A stretch of DNA of 51,210 bases from Planctomycetota bacterium (GTDB taxonomy: Bacteria; Planctomycetota; Planctomycetia; Pirellulales; Pirellulaceae). Within the stretch, counting starts at the first letter, position 1. Every line of letters begins with the position of its first letter. A model generated the notes under the pieces. The model searched no databases and was not told where the DNA came from. It saw nothing but the letters and a program-made list of their open reading frames with translations. The stretch covers positions 1-51,210 of the forward strand of contig JAPLNJ010001216.1 of the NCBI GenBank assembly GCA_026692885.1. The letters run 5' to 3'. The translations under genes were made by a program, and so were the position numbers. Positions 25,171-32,449 of this stretch are shown in pieces.

Positions 25171-26421
25171 TCACTCCAACATCGTCCCCTCCAACGCCAA
25201 CTTGGTGAGCCTATCGATCACAAACCCGCCGGCGGTGGGCACGACGCTCTTGACGACGTTGACGGCCCCCGTGACCAGTTTGTTACCGTCCAGAGGCGTA
25301 AGGAGCAGGCCGGTTCCCAAAAGCACGTTGTCCAAAATGGTGTACGCACCGCCGCGGAATTTGGCGATCGCCACCACCCGCTTCTGCAATTCGGCCGCCG
25401 TCGTCTTCGCCGCCTTGACACGATCGAGGTCCGAGAGCAGCTTCTGGCCGGTCTCTTGCACCGCTTCCACGGCCGCGTCAACCGCGTTGTGAAACTGCTT
25501 TTCGATCTTCGCAATCTGTTCGGGCCCCTTGCCGCTGGGATGCTTTTCCAGCCGCTTCTTCACCTCCTTGTTAAAGTCGACAAACAACTCGCTAATCTTG
25601 CCCTTCGTCTTCTCGATCGTTTTCGCCAGATCGTGGTTCTTAACCTCCAAGCCCGTCAGCTTCTTGTTCACGCGATCCATTTCGCTGACGCACGCTTTGA
25701 TCGTGGGCTGGGATTGGCCAAGGAACTGGGTGAGCAGCGTGCCAGAAATTTCGTTGGCGTGTCCGCCGGCGCTCTTGCTCTTCTTCCAAATGTCCTCGAC
25801 GACGTTGAGCTGCTTGCCGAGTTCCTTGGCCGCCGTTTCCACCTCCATACCCGCCATAACGATTTCCTTGGCGACGGTTACGGCCGACTTGATAAGGCCG
25901 ATGATGCCGATGGCGGCACTGGCCCCGCCGGTGAACGGCGCCGACACCATCAGGCCGATGCTCGTCGCCATTCCGGCGATCGTGGCGCCGATGGTGACCC
26001 CAATCTTGATCTTATAATTTTTGTATTCCTTGCGTTTGGCCTGCAGCTCCTTCCAAGCCTGTTCGACCTGCTGGACACCGAACTGCTGAGCGCTAGTGCG
26101 CATCTGTTCGATGTCCTTGTTCATCTTGCTCTTGTAGTCCTCGGCCTCCTTCCTCAGATTTGCGTTGACGAGCTTTTCCACCTCCTTGTCGGACTGCTCC
26201 ATTTTGCGTTTGATCAGCTCGACGAAACGATTGATGGTGTCGATGGCGGCGTCATCGAATTCCTTGCGCAGGAGCGGATCCTTCAGGGCCTCCTTCTCGA
26301 TCTTGGCATCGAATTTCACTTCGATCTTGAATTCCACTTTGGTGGGCGGCTCGATGAACTTCAAGCCTTTGGCTGCATTGGCCAGTTTGTCGTCGAGCTT
26401 TTCTTTGAAGGTCCATGACAT
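25171..26421 (-). CDS. Helical protein with glycine-rich hydrophobic hairpin, candidate pore-forming effector
   Basis: 416 residues from MSWTFKEKLDDKLANAAKGL. ATG at 26421 is preceded by GGAG at 9 bases; the much longer upstream frame lies antisense to other genes and is rejected. Long amphipathic helices (about 40-150 and 215-330) enclose one hydrophobic stretch at about 145-190, KIGVTIGATIAGMATSIGLM then VSAPFTGGASAAIGIIGLIK, which reads as a membrane hairpin with glycine-zipper spacing. A second weaker apolar part lies near the C-terminus. Helical bundles with one buried hairpin are typical of alpha-pore-forming toxins, so a membrane-disrupting effector is a reasonable guess. There is no signal peptide, which fits T6SS delivery. 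No family is recognised with certainty. Confidence 0.68.
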   Translation of the reverse strand: MSWTFKEKLDDKLANAAKGLKFIEPPTKVEFKIEVKFDAKIEKEALKDPLLRKEFDDAAIDTINRFVELIKRKMEQSDKEVEKLVNANLRKEAEDYKSKMNKDIEQMRTSAQQFGVQQVEQAWKELQAKRKEYKNYKIKIGVTIGATIAGMATSIGLMVSAPFTGGASAAIGIIGLIKSAVTVAKEIVMAGMEVETAAKELGKQLNVVEDIWKKSKSAGGHANEISGTLLTQFLGQSQPTIKACVSEMDRVNKKLTGLEVKNHDLAKTIEKTKGKISELFVDFNKEVKKRLEKHPSGKGPEQIAKIEKQFHNAVDAAVEAVQETGQKLLSDLDRVKAAKTTAAELQKRVVAIAKFRGGAYTILDNVLLGTGLLLTPLDGNKLVTGAVNVVKSVVPTAGGFVIDRLTKLALEGTMLE

Positions 26422-26763
26422 GATCTGTTCTCCGTCGCGTGGGAAGGGGGGGGCCGTCTTGGGATCCAGGCGTTCGTCGTCCGAACGGCTGACTGACGGG
26501 AATTTGACTGAGACACAACTAGATTTTTTGCGCAAACAGCGGACGGGTGTCAAGTACGCGGCGTCCTCTTCACGGAGATCCTGTGGTGCGTTAGACGCGT
26601 GCCCCCGGTTGACGCACGGGACCGGCGAATCAATACGCCCGGCGCCGCCCGCTCTCAAAGCGACGGAAAGAACGGTCCATCTCGGCTGCTTGACTCGGCA
26701 GTCCGTTGCGATAAACTGCTTCCTTCCGGGCAGTTTCAGCTCCCTTCCCGTAAGGAGCAAGTC
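26422..26763. promoter_or_regulatory. Divergent intergenic region between two helical protein genes
   Basis: These 342 bases separate the start codons of 25171-26421 (minus) and 26764-27549 (plus), so promoters for both must lie here. No clear -35/-10 pair or operator could be picked out by eye, and no gene is seen. Confidence 0.45.
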
Positions 26764-27549
26764 ATGAGTCTGCGAAGCGACTGGGAGAAGGCCAAGCAAA
26801 CATCGGAAAAAGAGTTTGCGGAGGCCTACAAAGACTGGCTGCGGCAACTGAATGACCAAGTCCAAGCCGGCGACCCGCAAGCCAGGAAGAAACTCCTGAT
26901 GGAGGCCCTCGCGAAGTCGGGTTTGGCCGAGGGACCAAAGTTCACCAATTATTGCGAGTTCAAGCTCGGCCTGGGGCCGCTGCTCGACCGGTTCGAGGCG
27001 GCCCAGAAGCAGTACGAAGTGGCGGTCAAGAAAGACGGCACGCTCAACAAGTCCATCGCCGCCGTGGTCAAAGACAAGGCGGCGTTGGCGGTCTTGACCG
27101 CATTCTGCAAGAAGGAGTATTCCTCGGAGAACCTGGATTTCTATCTCGACGCCAAGAAAGGCCTGGCCGCGGACAAGTTGCATGCGAAGTATATCGCGAC
27201 GAATAAGATGAACCTCGGTAGCGACGCCACCTCGGCGTGGAAAGCCGGTGAAGGCGACAAGTGGAAGAAGAACGGGAAGGTGTGCATCGAGAAGACGCTC
27301 AAGTATGTCGAGGAGAACCTCTCCGACACGCTGTCTCGAGTGATGGTGAGCGGCGAGTGGAAGAAGGCCTGCGGCTTCCCCGATTTCGAAACGCTCACCG
27401 GCAAGATCTCCGAAGTCGTCGTGGCCTATGGCCGGCAGTTGGGCGCCTACGCGAAACGCTGGTCGAAGATGAAGCCCCCGTTCTGGACCCCCTGCCTCAA
27501 ACAACTGGACGCCATCGCCAAGGAACTCAACGCGTGGCGGAAGAAGTGA
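26764..27549 (+). CDS. Helical protein with strong RGS-like domain
   Basis: 261 residues from ATG at 26764, which follows AAGGAG by six bases. The in-frame upstream extension lacks a ribosome site. The N-terminal 100 residues are helical (SLRSDWEKAKQTSEKEFAEA). Residues about 108-205 read like an RGS domain: LAVLTAFCKKEYSSENLDFY, then a helix ending HAKYIATNK and MNLGSD, then a final helix pair (LKYVEENLSDTLSRVMVSGE). Eukaryotic RGS proteins have the same words (FLKSEYSEENIDFW ... IYNEFI ... VNLDS ... LMEKDSYRRFLKS). RGS proteins act on G-alpha GTPases. Such domains are rare in bacteria and the target here is unknown. No signal peptide. Its neighbours are T6SS genes, so delivery into a eukaryotic or bacterial target is possible but unproven. 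Confidence 0.75.
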   Translation: MSLRSDWEKAKQTSEKEFAEAYKDWLRQLNDQVQAGDPQARKKLLMEALAKSGLAEGPKFTNYCEFKLGLGPLLDRFEAAQKQYEVAVKKDGTLNKSIAAVVKDKAALAVLTAFCKKEYSSENLDFYLDAKKGLAADKLHAKYIATNKMNLGSDATSAWKAGEGDKWKKNGKVCIEKTLKYVEENLSDTLSRVMVSGEWKKACGFPDFETLTGKISEVVVAYGRQLGAYAKRWSKMKPPFWTPCLKQLDAIAKELNAWRKK

Positions 27550-27620
27550 ATTGACCGAGAAAGGGACCCGAGCCCGGCGTGGCTGCGCGTGGGTGATCTC
27601 CCGCGTGCTCCGCGGCTCCA

Positions 27621-28838
27621 TCACGAGTTGACCGCGTGTTCGAACATCGCCACGATGTTTTCCGGCGGCACGTCGGGCGGAATCGTGTCGGTGGGGCGGA
27701 ACACAAAGCCGCCCCCGGGAGAGAGCGTCGCGAGCTGTCGCCGGACGTGTTCGGCCACCTCGCCGGGTGTGCCGTGACGCAATACAGGCTGTAGGTCGCA
27801 CCCTCCGCCCCACAACGTCAATTGCCCGCCGAACTCGGCTTTCAGCCGCAGGGCGTCTCCGCCGCGGCCGGCGCTCGGGCCGAGACTGATCGCGTCCAGT
27901 CCGGCTTCGATCACGTCCGGCAACAAGTCGACGATGTCTCCGTCGCAGTGCCACAAGGTCTTCGCGCCGGTCAGTTCCTTGACCCAGCTCCACAGCTTGC
28001 GGTGGCAGGGTTGGAGGAACTCCCGGTACAGCGCCGGAGACATCTGCGGCCCCTGAGGTAGGTTGAAGTCGTCGCGAAAGACCACGATATCGATATAGGG
28101 CCCCACGGCCACGAGGATCCGTTCGAGTTGCGTCACGTGCATTTCGAGCAATCGCTCCAGGAATGCGTGCACGCGTTCCGGTGTGCCGGCCAGCAGCCCG
28201 CAGAATCGCTCGTGGCCGTACAGGAACCGGGCCAGCTCCCACAGTTGGCCGCCGAATTCAAGCAGGATCGCCCGGTCGCTGTTCGCGCGCAGCCGGACGG
28301 CGCCCTTGCTCAACTGTGTCAGCCCGACCGTCGGTCCGGGAGGTGGGCGAACACCGGTCCACAGGCATTCGCTGAGCACCCCCGGCAGCGCATCCCAATC
28401 GTCTTGCTCGGCGAACGGGAAATGCACCGGCTCGAAGCGACAGGCCCCGGCGGGCAACTCGCCGAGCACGCGGCCGGTCCGGGAGGAACGCAGCACCCAG
28501 CGGCGGCCGTCGCGTTCCGGCTTGGCCCACTTGGGCATCAGGCAGGGCGTGCCATCGGGCAGCACCCAGTACGTCCAGTCCTCGTCCGACCGCGAAAAGG
28601 CTCGGCCCAACTCGATCGTATCCACGCCGAATCGGTCCAGCACGTCCTCGTCCACGAGCGCCAGCTGCTGAAGGGGGTCGTAGACGCGGATCGGCAGCAA
28701 CTCCAGGTCCAAGTGCTGCCGCAGTCTGCCATAGGCCGCAGCCGAGATCCCGGACGAGCGGTAGCCGGAAAGATCCACCGGGACCCGATCCGGCTCGCGA
28801 TGTGCCAAAGCCGCCAGTAGGCGTTCACGTGGAGTCAT
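27621..28838 (-). CDS. Uroporphyrinogen decarboxylase (URO-D) family-like protein
   Basis: 405 residues from MTPRERLLAALAHREPDRVP, the normal opening of URO-D/MtaA-like proteins. Another in-frame ATG at 28862 overlaps the stop of the upstream hcp gene as ATGA, so an eight-residue longer form coupled to hcp is possible. Typical features are HREPDRVPVD near the start, a central DDFNLPQGPQMSPALYREFL and KTLWHCDGDIVDLLPDVIEA, the HxDG strand seen in corrinoid methyltransferases of this superfamily. True HemE proteins are shorter and more conserved, so a methyltransferase-like or unknown role is likelier. It is the last gene of the T6SS-strand series, and a link with secretion is not obvious. An 89-bp piece of it is duplicated at 20621. 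Confidence 0.8.
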   Translation of the reverse strand: MTPRERLLAALAHREPDRVPVDLSGYRSSGISAAAYGRLRQHLDLELLPIRVYDPLQQLALVDEDVLDRFGVDTIELGRAFSRSDEDWTYWVLPDGTPCLMPKWAKPERDGRRWVLRSSRTGRVLGELPAGACRFEPVHFPFAEQDDWDALPGVLSECLWTGVRPPPGPTVGLTQLSKGAVRLRANSDRAILLEFGGQLWELARFLYGHERFCGLLAGTPERVHAFLERLLEMHVTQLERILVAVGPYIDIVVFRDDFNLPQGPQMSPALYREFLQPCHRKLWSWVKELTGAKTLWHCDGDIVDLLPDVIEAGLDAISLGPSAGRGGDALRLKAEFGGQLTLWGGGCDLQPVLRHGTPGEVAEHVRRQLATLSPGGGFVFRPTDTIPPDVPPENIVAMFEHAVNS

Positions 28839-28858
28839 GGGCCTCACCCCCAGCACCC

Positions 28859-29377
28859 TCATTCATGGGGCGCATCCGTCCACTTCTCGTTCTTCTTGGG
28901 CCACCACCCGCGCGGCCCGGACGCTTTGTCGCCAAAGCTCCAATACTTGACACTCACTTTCTCGTACCGGATGCGGATGGTTTCTGTCGGACGCGAGTCC
29001 TCGTCGCTGGCATTGAAGTCCCAACTGGCAATGATGGGGCTGTCGACGATGACTTCCAGGAAGATATCGTCCGCAGCTTCGTCGAGGCCGCTGATCAGGA
29101 AATGGATCTTGCCCGTATTGACCACCTTGGCGCCGCTCGCCGCATACTCCATCAGATCCGGGGTCGCGCAGTCACAATTCTTGGTCACCACGATCTCGCC
29201 CACGTCCGCGAGGCCGGCGAAGACGTCCTTTCCGCCGCCCTTCGTGCTGGGCTCCGACGCCTCTTCACGCTTCATGTCAAAGGACATGCCGCTACACGTG
29301 ATCCACTCCACATGTTTCTCGATTTCCGAGTCTCCTTTGATGCCTTTCGTGCCTTGCAAGAGTGACAACAAGATCAT
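28859..29377 (-). CDS. hcp: T6SS tube protein Hcp, paralogue 1
   Basis: 172 residues from MILLSLLQGTKGIKGDSEIE. ATG at 29377 has AAGGA eight bases upstream, and the longer frame runs into repeats. The opening (GIKGDSEIEKHVEWITCSGM) follows the Hcp pattern G-S-x-H-x-WI-x-S, and the end (IRYEKVSVKYW) is the usual Hcp last strands. Hcp hexamers stack into the inner tube and carry small effectors. It lies 232 bp after the TssC paralogue, across a REP hairpin, and directly before the URO-D-like gene. A second Hcp (39560-40120) is quite different in sequence, so the two probably have different cargo or form different tubes. Confidence 0.85.
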   Translation of the reverse strand: MILLSLLQGTKGIKGDSEIEKHVEWITCSGMSFDMKREEASEPSTKGGGKDVFAGLADVGEIVVTKNCDCATPDLMEYAASGAKVVNTGKIHFLISGLDEAADDIFLEVIVDSPIIASWDFNASDEDSRPTETIRIRYEKVSVKYWSFGDKASGPRGWWPKKNEKWTDAPHE

Positions 29378-29461
29378 GGCCGAGTTCCTTGGGTACAGCC
29401 GAAAAAAACTTCGGCAATTGCTATTTCCGTCCCACACCCCACTGCTGTGAACATCTTCACG

Positions 29462-29577
29462 CCGCTCTCGTTCCCACGCTCCGCGTGGGAACGCAAGTGT
29501 TTTGACGCTCCGCGTCGTCTGCCCAAGGACGCAGAGCGTCCGTGGCTTGCGTTCCGACGCAGAGCGTCGGAACGAGA
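29462..29577. repeat. REP-type hairpin pair
   Basis: CGTTCCCACGCTCCGCGTGGGAACG (first 20 shown as CGTTCCCACGCTCCGCGTGG) is a perfect hairpin. CGTTCCGACGCAGAGCGTCGGAACG-type bases follow after GCGTCCGTGGCTTGCG. This palindrome family is widespread in planctomycetes and gives the spurious PRSAWER peptide. Confidence 0.85.
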
Positions 29578-29609
29578 AAAATTTGTTCAACTTATTCCTG
29601 CGCGGACGC

Positions 29610-31058
29610 TTAGCCGACAGGCGATGACAATTTCGACACGAGCCGGAGGGAAACGGTCAGTCCCTCCAATTGATAATGTGGCCGGAGGAAGAACTTGGCG
29701 GAGTAGGTGCCCGGACTGCCGGGCACTTCCTCCACGACGACCTCCGCCGCCGCCAGCGGCCGGCGCGCCTTGGCCTCCTCGCTGGCCGTCGACGGGTTGC
29801 CTTCGACGTAGTTCCGGATCCAGCGGTTGAGGCCCGTCTGCAACTCGGTCCGGCCCTTGAACGAGCCGATCTTGTCGCGGACGATGCACTTCAAGTAATG
29901 GGCAAAGCGGCACGTCGGGAGCAGGTAGGGCAGCCGGGCGCCGAGATGCGCGTTGGCCGTGGCTTCGGGATCGTCGTATTCGGCCGGCTGCTGTACGGAC
30001 TGAGCGCTCACGAATGTGGCGCTCTCCGTGTTTCGCCGGTGCACCAGCACCGTCAGCCCCAGGTGGCCCAATTCGGCTTCCCGCCGGCTACTGACGGCGA
30101 TTTCCGTCGGGCATTTTTGGTCCACGTCCCGCGCATCCGTGGGGAAGGCCGGGCAGAGCAACCCGTCCACCATGCCACCGGATTCGACGCCCCGAATCTT
30201 TGTACACCAGCCATACAGCTTGAACGCCCGGTTGATATTCACCCCCATGGCGTAGGCACTGTTAGCCCACAGGTACTTTTGCGAGTCCGGTCCTTCCACC
30301 TCCTCCTCGAAATCGAACTCCGGCACGGGATCGGTCCTGGCTCCGTAGGGCAAGCGGGCGAGAAACCGGGGCAGGATCAATCCCAGGTAGCGGGCGTCCT
30401 CGGCCTCGCGCAACGCCCGCCACGCCACGTACTCCGGCGTCTGGGTAATCCTGGTCAGGTCGCGGGGGTTGGAGAGTTCCTGCCAGGAGTCCATCTGGAG
30501 CAACGCGGCCGAAGCCCCGGCCAGGAACGGTGTGTGCGCGGCGGCGGCCACCTGCGCCAGCTCGCCGAGCGTCTCCACGTCGGGTGGGGTATGGTCGAAG
30601 TAGTAATCACCCAGCAGGCAGCCAAACGGCTCGCCACCAAACTGGCCGTACTCCTGCTCGTAGATCAGCTTGAAAATGGGGCTTTGATCCCAAGCGGTGC
30701 CCTTGAATTTCTTCAACGTCCGCCCCAGTTCCTTGCGGGAGATGTTCAGCACCCGGATCTTGAGCTGGTCATCGCTCTCGGTGTGGTCCACCAGGTAGAA
30801 CAGGCCGCACCACGCACTTTCCAGGCTCTGGAATTCCGGGTGATGGAAGATCAGGTTCAGTTGGGCGGTGAGCCGCCGGTCCAGCGCGGCGAGCAGCGCC
30901 TCGACCGTCCGCCGCGGGTCTTGTGAGACAAGTTGCGGCTCGGCAAAGACCAGCCGGGCGAGGGTGGGCAAAGCCGCCTCGACCGGCGCCGGCAGCGCGG
31001 CCGACTCCGGGATCGCCGCCTTGGTGGCCCACGCGGATAACTGACTGCCCTCTGCCAT
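29610..31058 (-). CDS. tssC2: TssC/VipB paralogue (second sheath large subunit)
   Basis: About 482 residues. ATG at 31058 (MAEGSQLSAW) is chosen because GGGGG lies nine bases upstream; ATG at 31067 is possible. Most of the length aligns with the TssC at 40379-41863, sharing WDQSPIFK-YEQEYGQFGGEP, PLAAAEV and HYQLEGLTVSLRLVSK. These are hallmarks of the VipB/EvpB sheath family. TssB-TssC form the contractile sheath. The N-terminal 60 residues and many internal positions differ from the other copy (for example FHHPEFQSLESAWCGLFYL against VHHEDFQKLEGAWRGLHYLV). No second TssB is seen nearby. It may be a specialised sheath subunit, a cap or a baseplate-end variant (inference). Confidence 0.88.
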   Translation of the reverse strand: MAEGSQLSAWATKAAIPESAALPAPVEAALPTLARLVFAEPQLVSQDPRRTVEALLAALDRRLTAQLNLIFHHPEFQSLESAWCGLFYLVDHTESDDQLKIRVLNISRKELGRTLKKFKGTAWDQSPIFKLIYEQEYGQFGGEPFGCLLGDYYFDHTPPDVETLGELAQVAAAAHTPFLAGASAALLQMDSWQELSNPRDLTRITQTPEYVAWRALREAEDARYLGLILPRFLARLPYGARTDPVPEFDFEEEVEGPDSQKYLWANSAYAMGVNINRAFKLYGWCTKIRGVESGGMVDGLLCPAFPTDARDVDQKCPTEIAVSSRREAELGHLGLTVLVHRRNTESATFVSAQSVQQPAEYDDPEATANAHLGARLPYLLPTCRFAHYLKCIVRDKIGSFKGRTELQTGLNRWIRNYVEGNPSTASEEAKARRPLAAAEVVVEEVPGSPGTYSAKFFLRPHYQLEGLTVSLRLVSKLSSPVG

Positions 31059-31098
31059 CTTTCCCATCCCCCACGCGCCGGTGTGCGGCGCGGCATCG

Positions 31099-32403
31099 CT
31101 AGTTACCAACCTCTTTGGCCTTCTTTTCGGCGGTCTCCGCCCATTTGGCAAACTTCAGCGCGTCATCCGCCAAGGGGCAGAGATTCTGCACACCACCGCG
31201 AACAAGAGCCAGGTGTTTCTTCCATTCGTCCCATCCCCAATCGCTTTTGGGGAGGCACTCCCGCACGAGCGCCAGCATCTCGTTCTTCCGGGCGCCGAGC
31301 TTGGCTTGCAGGTCCTCCAATTCGCTGGCCGCCTGGTTGATGGCGTTTCTGTCACCTTGCTCGCCTTTGCCAAGGAGCGTGCTCATCTTCTGCTGCACTC
31401 CTTTTTCTGCCTGCTCCAGCAGTGCCTTGAGTTTCGCGGCCTGACCGGCGTGCTCTTCAAACAGAGTCCGCAAGGTCTTCGCTCGTTTCTGGATCAAGGC
31501 GTTGACGCTGTCGCGGGGGGCTTGCAGTTGCTTCTCCGCGTTGTTCCAGGCATCCATGGCCGTCCGCCACCTGTCCCACAGCTCCCGCTGTTGTTTGTCC
31601 GTCGGCGGTTTCACGGTTCCTTTCAGCATTTGGTCCGCGTCGCGGTAGCTGGTATGGCAGATCTTATTGTAGGCCGAGCGTTGGAACTCCTCCCGATTCT
31701 TCGCCAAATCCCGCTCTTTGATTAACTCGTCTAGCCGCCGGTGTTGGCCTTCCGTCTCTTTCTGCGCTTCATCGAGAGCCTTCTTAAACCGGTCCCGAGC
31801 CGTGTCCAGCAGACGGCACTGTTTCACCGCGGTCTTGCTGGCGTCCGTCAGCGTTTTCGCGGTTCCGGTGTAGACGTCGGCAAACCTTTTGTCGACGCCA
31901 TCCTTCTTCTCCTCCTTGTCCGTGAACTCGTACGTCAACTCCAGCCCTTTGAAGCCGCCGCTGGAGGTGCTCCGCACACTGCCCGGAAGCTTGCACCCCA
32001 ACGCCTTTTCGACGGCCTTGCGGATGCTATGTCCGAAGTCCGGCAGTTCGCGTTTGAGCTCCTTTTCGGTGCCGTCCACGAGCGTTTTAGCTTTGTCCTC
32101 GGCGTTGTTGTCTTGACCGGGAACTTTGGTCAGTGCCTTCAATTCCTTCAGCAGTTTATCCAGGGCTTTGTCCATCTCCTTCTGGATATTTCCTGCGGCC
32201 GATTTCACGCTCTCCTGCATGACCTTGGCCTTGGAGTTCAGCAACTCCTCTTTCAGGCCGCCGAGCAGAATCTCCACACGAATCAGAAACGGGGCCACGG
32301 ACAGGTACTTCTTAGCATCCCCGTTTTTCTTCTTCCAGTCTTCGAGCAGGTCCTTGCTGGACACGGTGAGCTTCCCATCCTTGTAGGTCACGGTTGCTGT
32401 CAT
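31099..32403 (-). CDS. Long helical protein inside the T6SS operon
   Basis: 434 residues from ATG at 32403, with AAGGAAG five bases upstream (a GTG two codons earlier is less likely). It opens with a short beta-like part (TATVTYKDGKLTVSSKDLLE) and then is nearly all Lys/Glu/Leu/Ala helix. Stretches such as EGQHRRLDELIKERDLAKNR and QAAKLKALLEQAEKGVQQKM look like coiled coil. Spacing is 46 bp after clpV and 40 bp before the second tssC, so it is almost certainly co-transcribed with them. No domain is recognised. It could be an effector, a chaperone, or a structural part specific to this T6SS. In composition it groups with the proteins at 25171 and 49723. Confidence 0.75.
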   Translation of the reverse strand: MTATVTYKDGKLTVSSKDLLEDWKKKNGDAKKYLSVAPFLIRVEILLGGLKEELLNSKAKVMQESVKSAAGNIQKEMDKALDKLLKELKALTKVPGQDNNAEDKAKTLVDGTEKELKRELPDFGHSIRKAVEKALGCKLPGSVRSTSSGGFKGLELTYEFTDKEEKKDGVDKRFADVYTGTAKTLTDASKTAVKQCRLLDTARDRFKKALDEAQKETEGQHRRLDELIKERDLAKNREEFQRSAYNKICHTSYRDADQMLKGTVKPPTDKQQRELWDRWRTAMDAWNNAEKQLQAPRDSVNALIQKRAKTLRTLFEEHAGQAAKLKALLEQAEKGVQQKMSTLLGKGEQGDRNAINQAASELEDLQAKLGARKNEMLALVRECLPKSDWGWDEWKKHLALVRGGVQNLCPLADDALKFAKWAETAEKKAKEVGN

Positions 32404-32449
32404 CGGCACTTCCTTTCTAGCGAGAACTTTGCGAGTCGATCGATATCAC

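Noticed and set aside
26422..28242. Upstream part of a very long minus-strand frame ending at 25171
   Set aside because: It is antisense to the RGS-like gene and in a different frame from the URO-D-like gene. The real start is the ATG at 26421 with a ribosome site.
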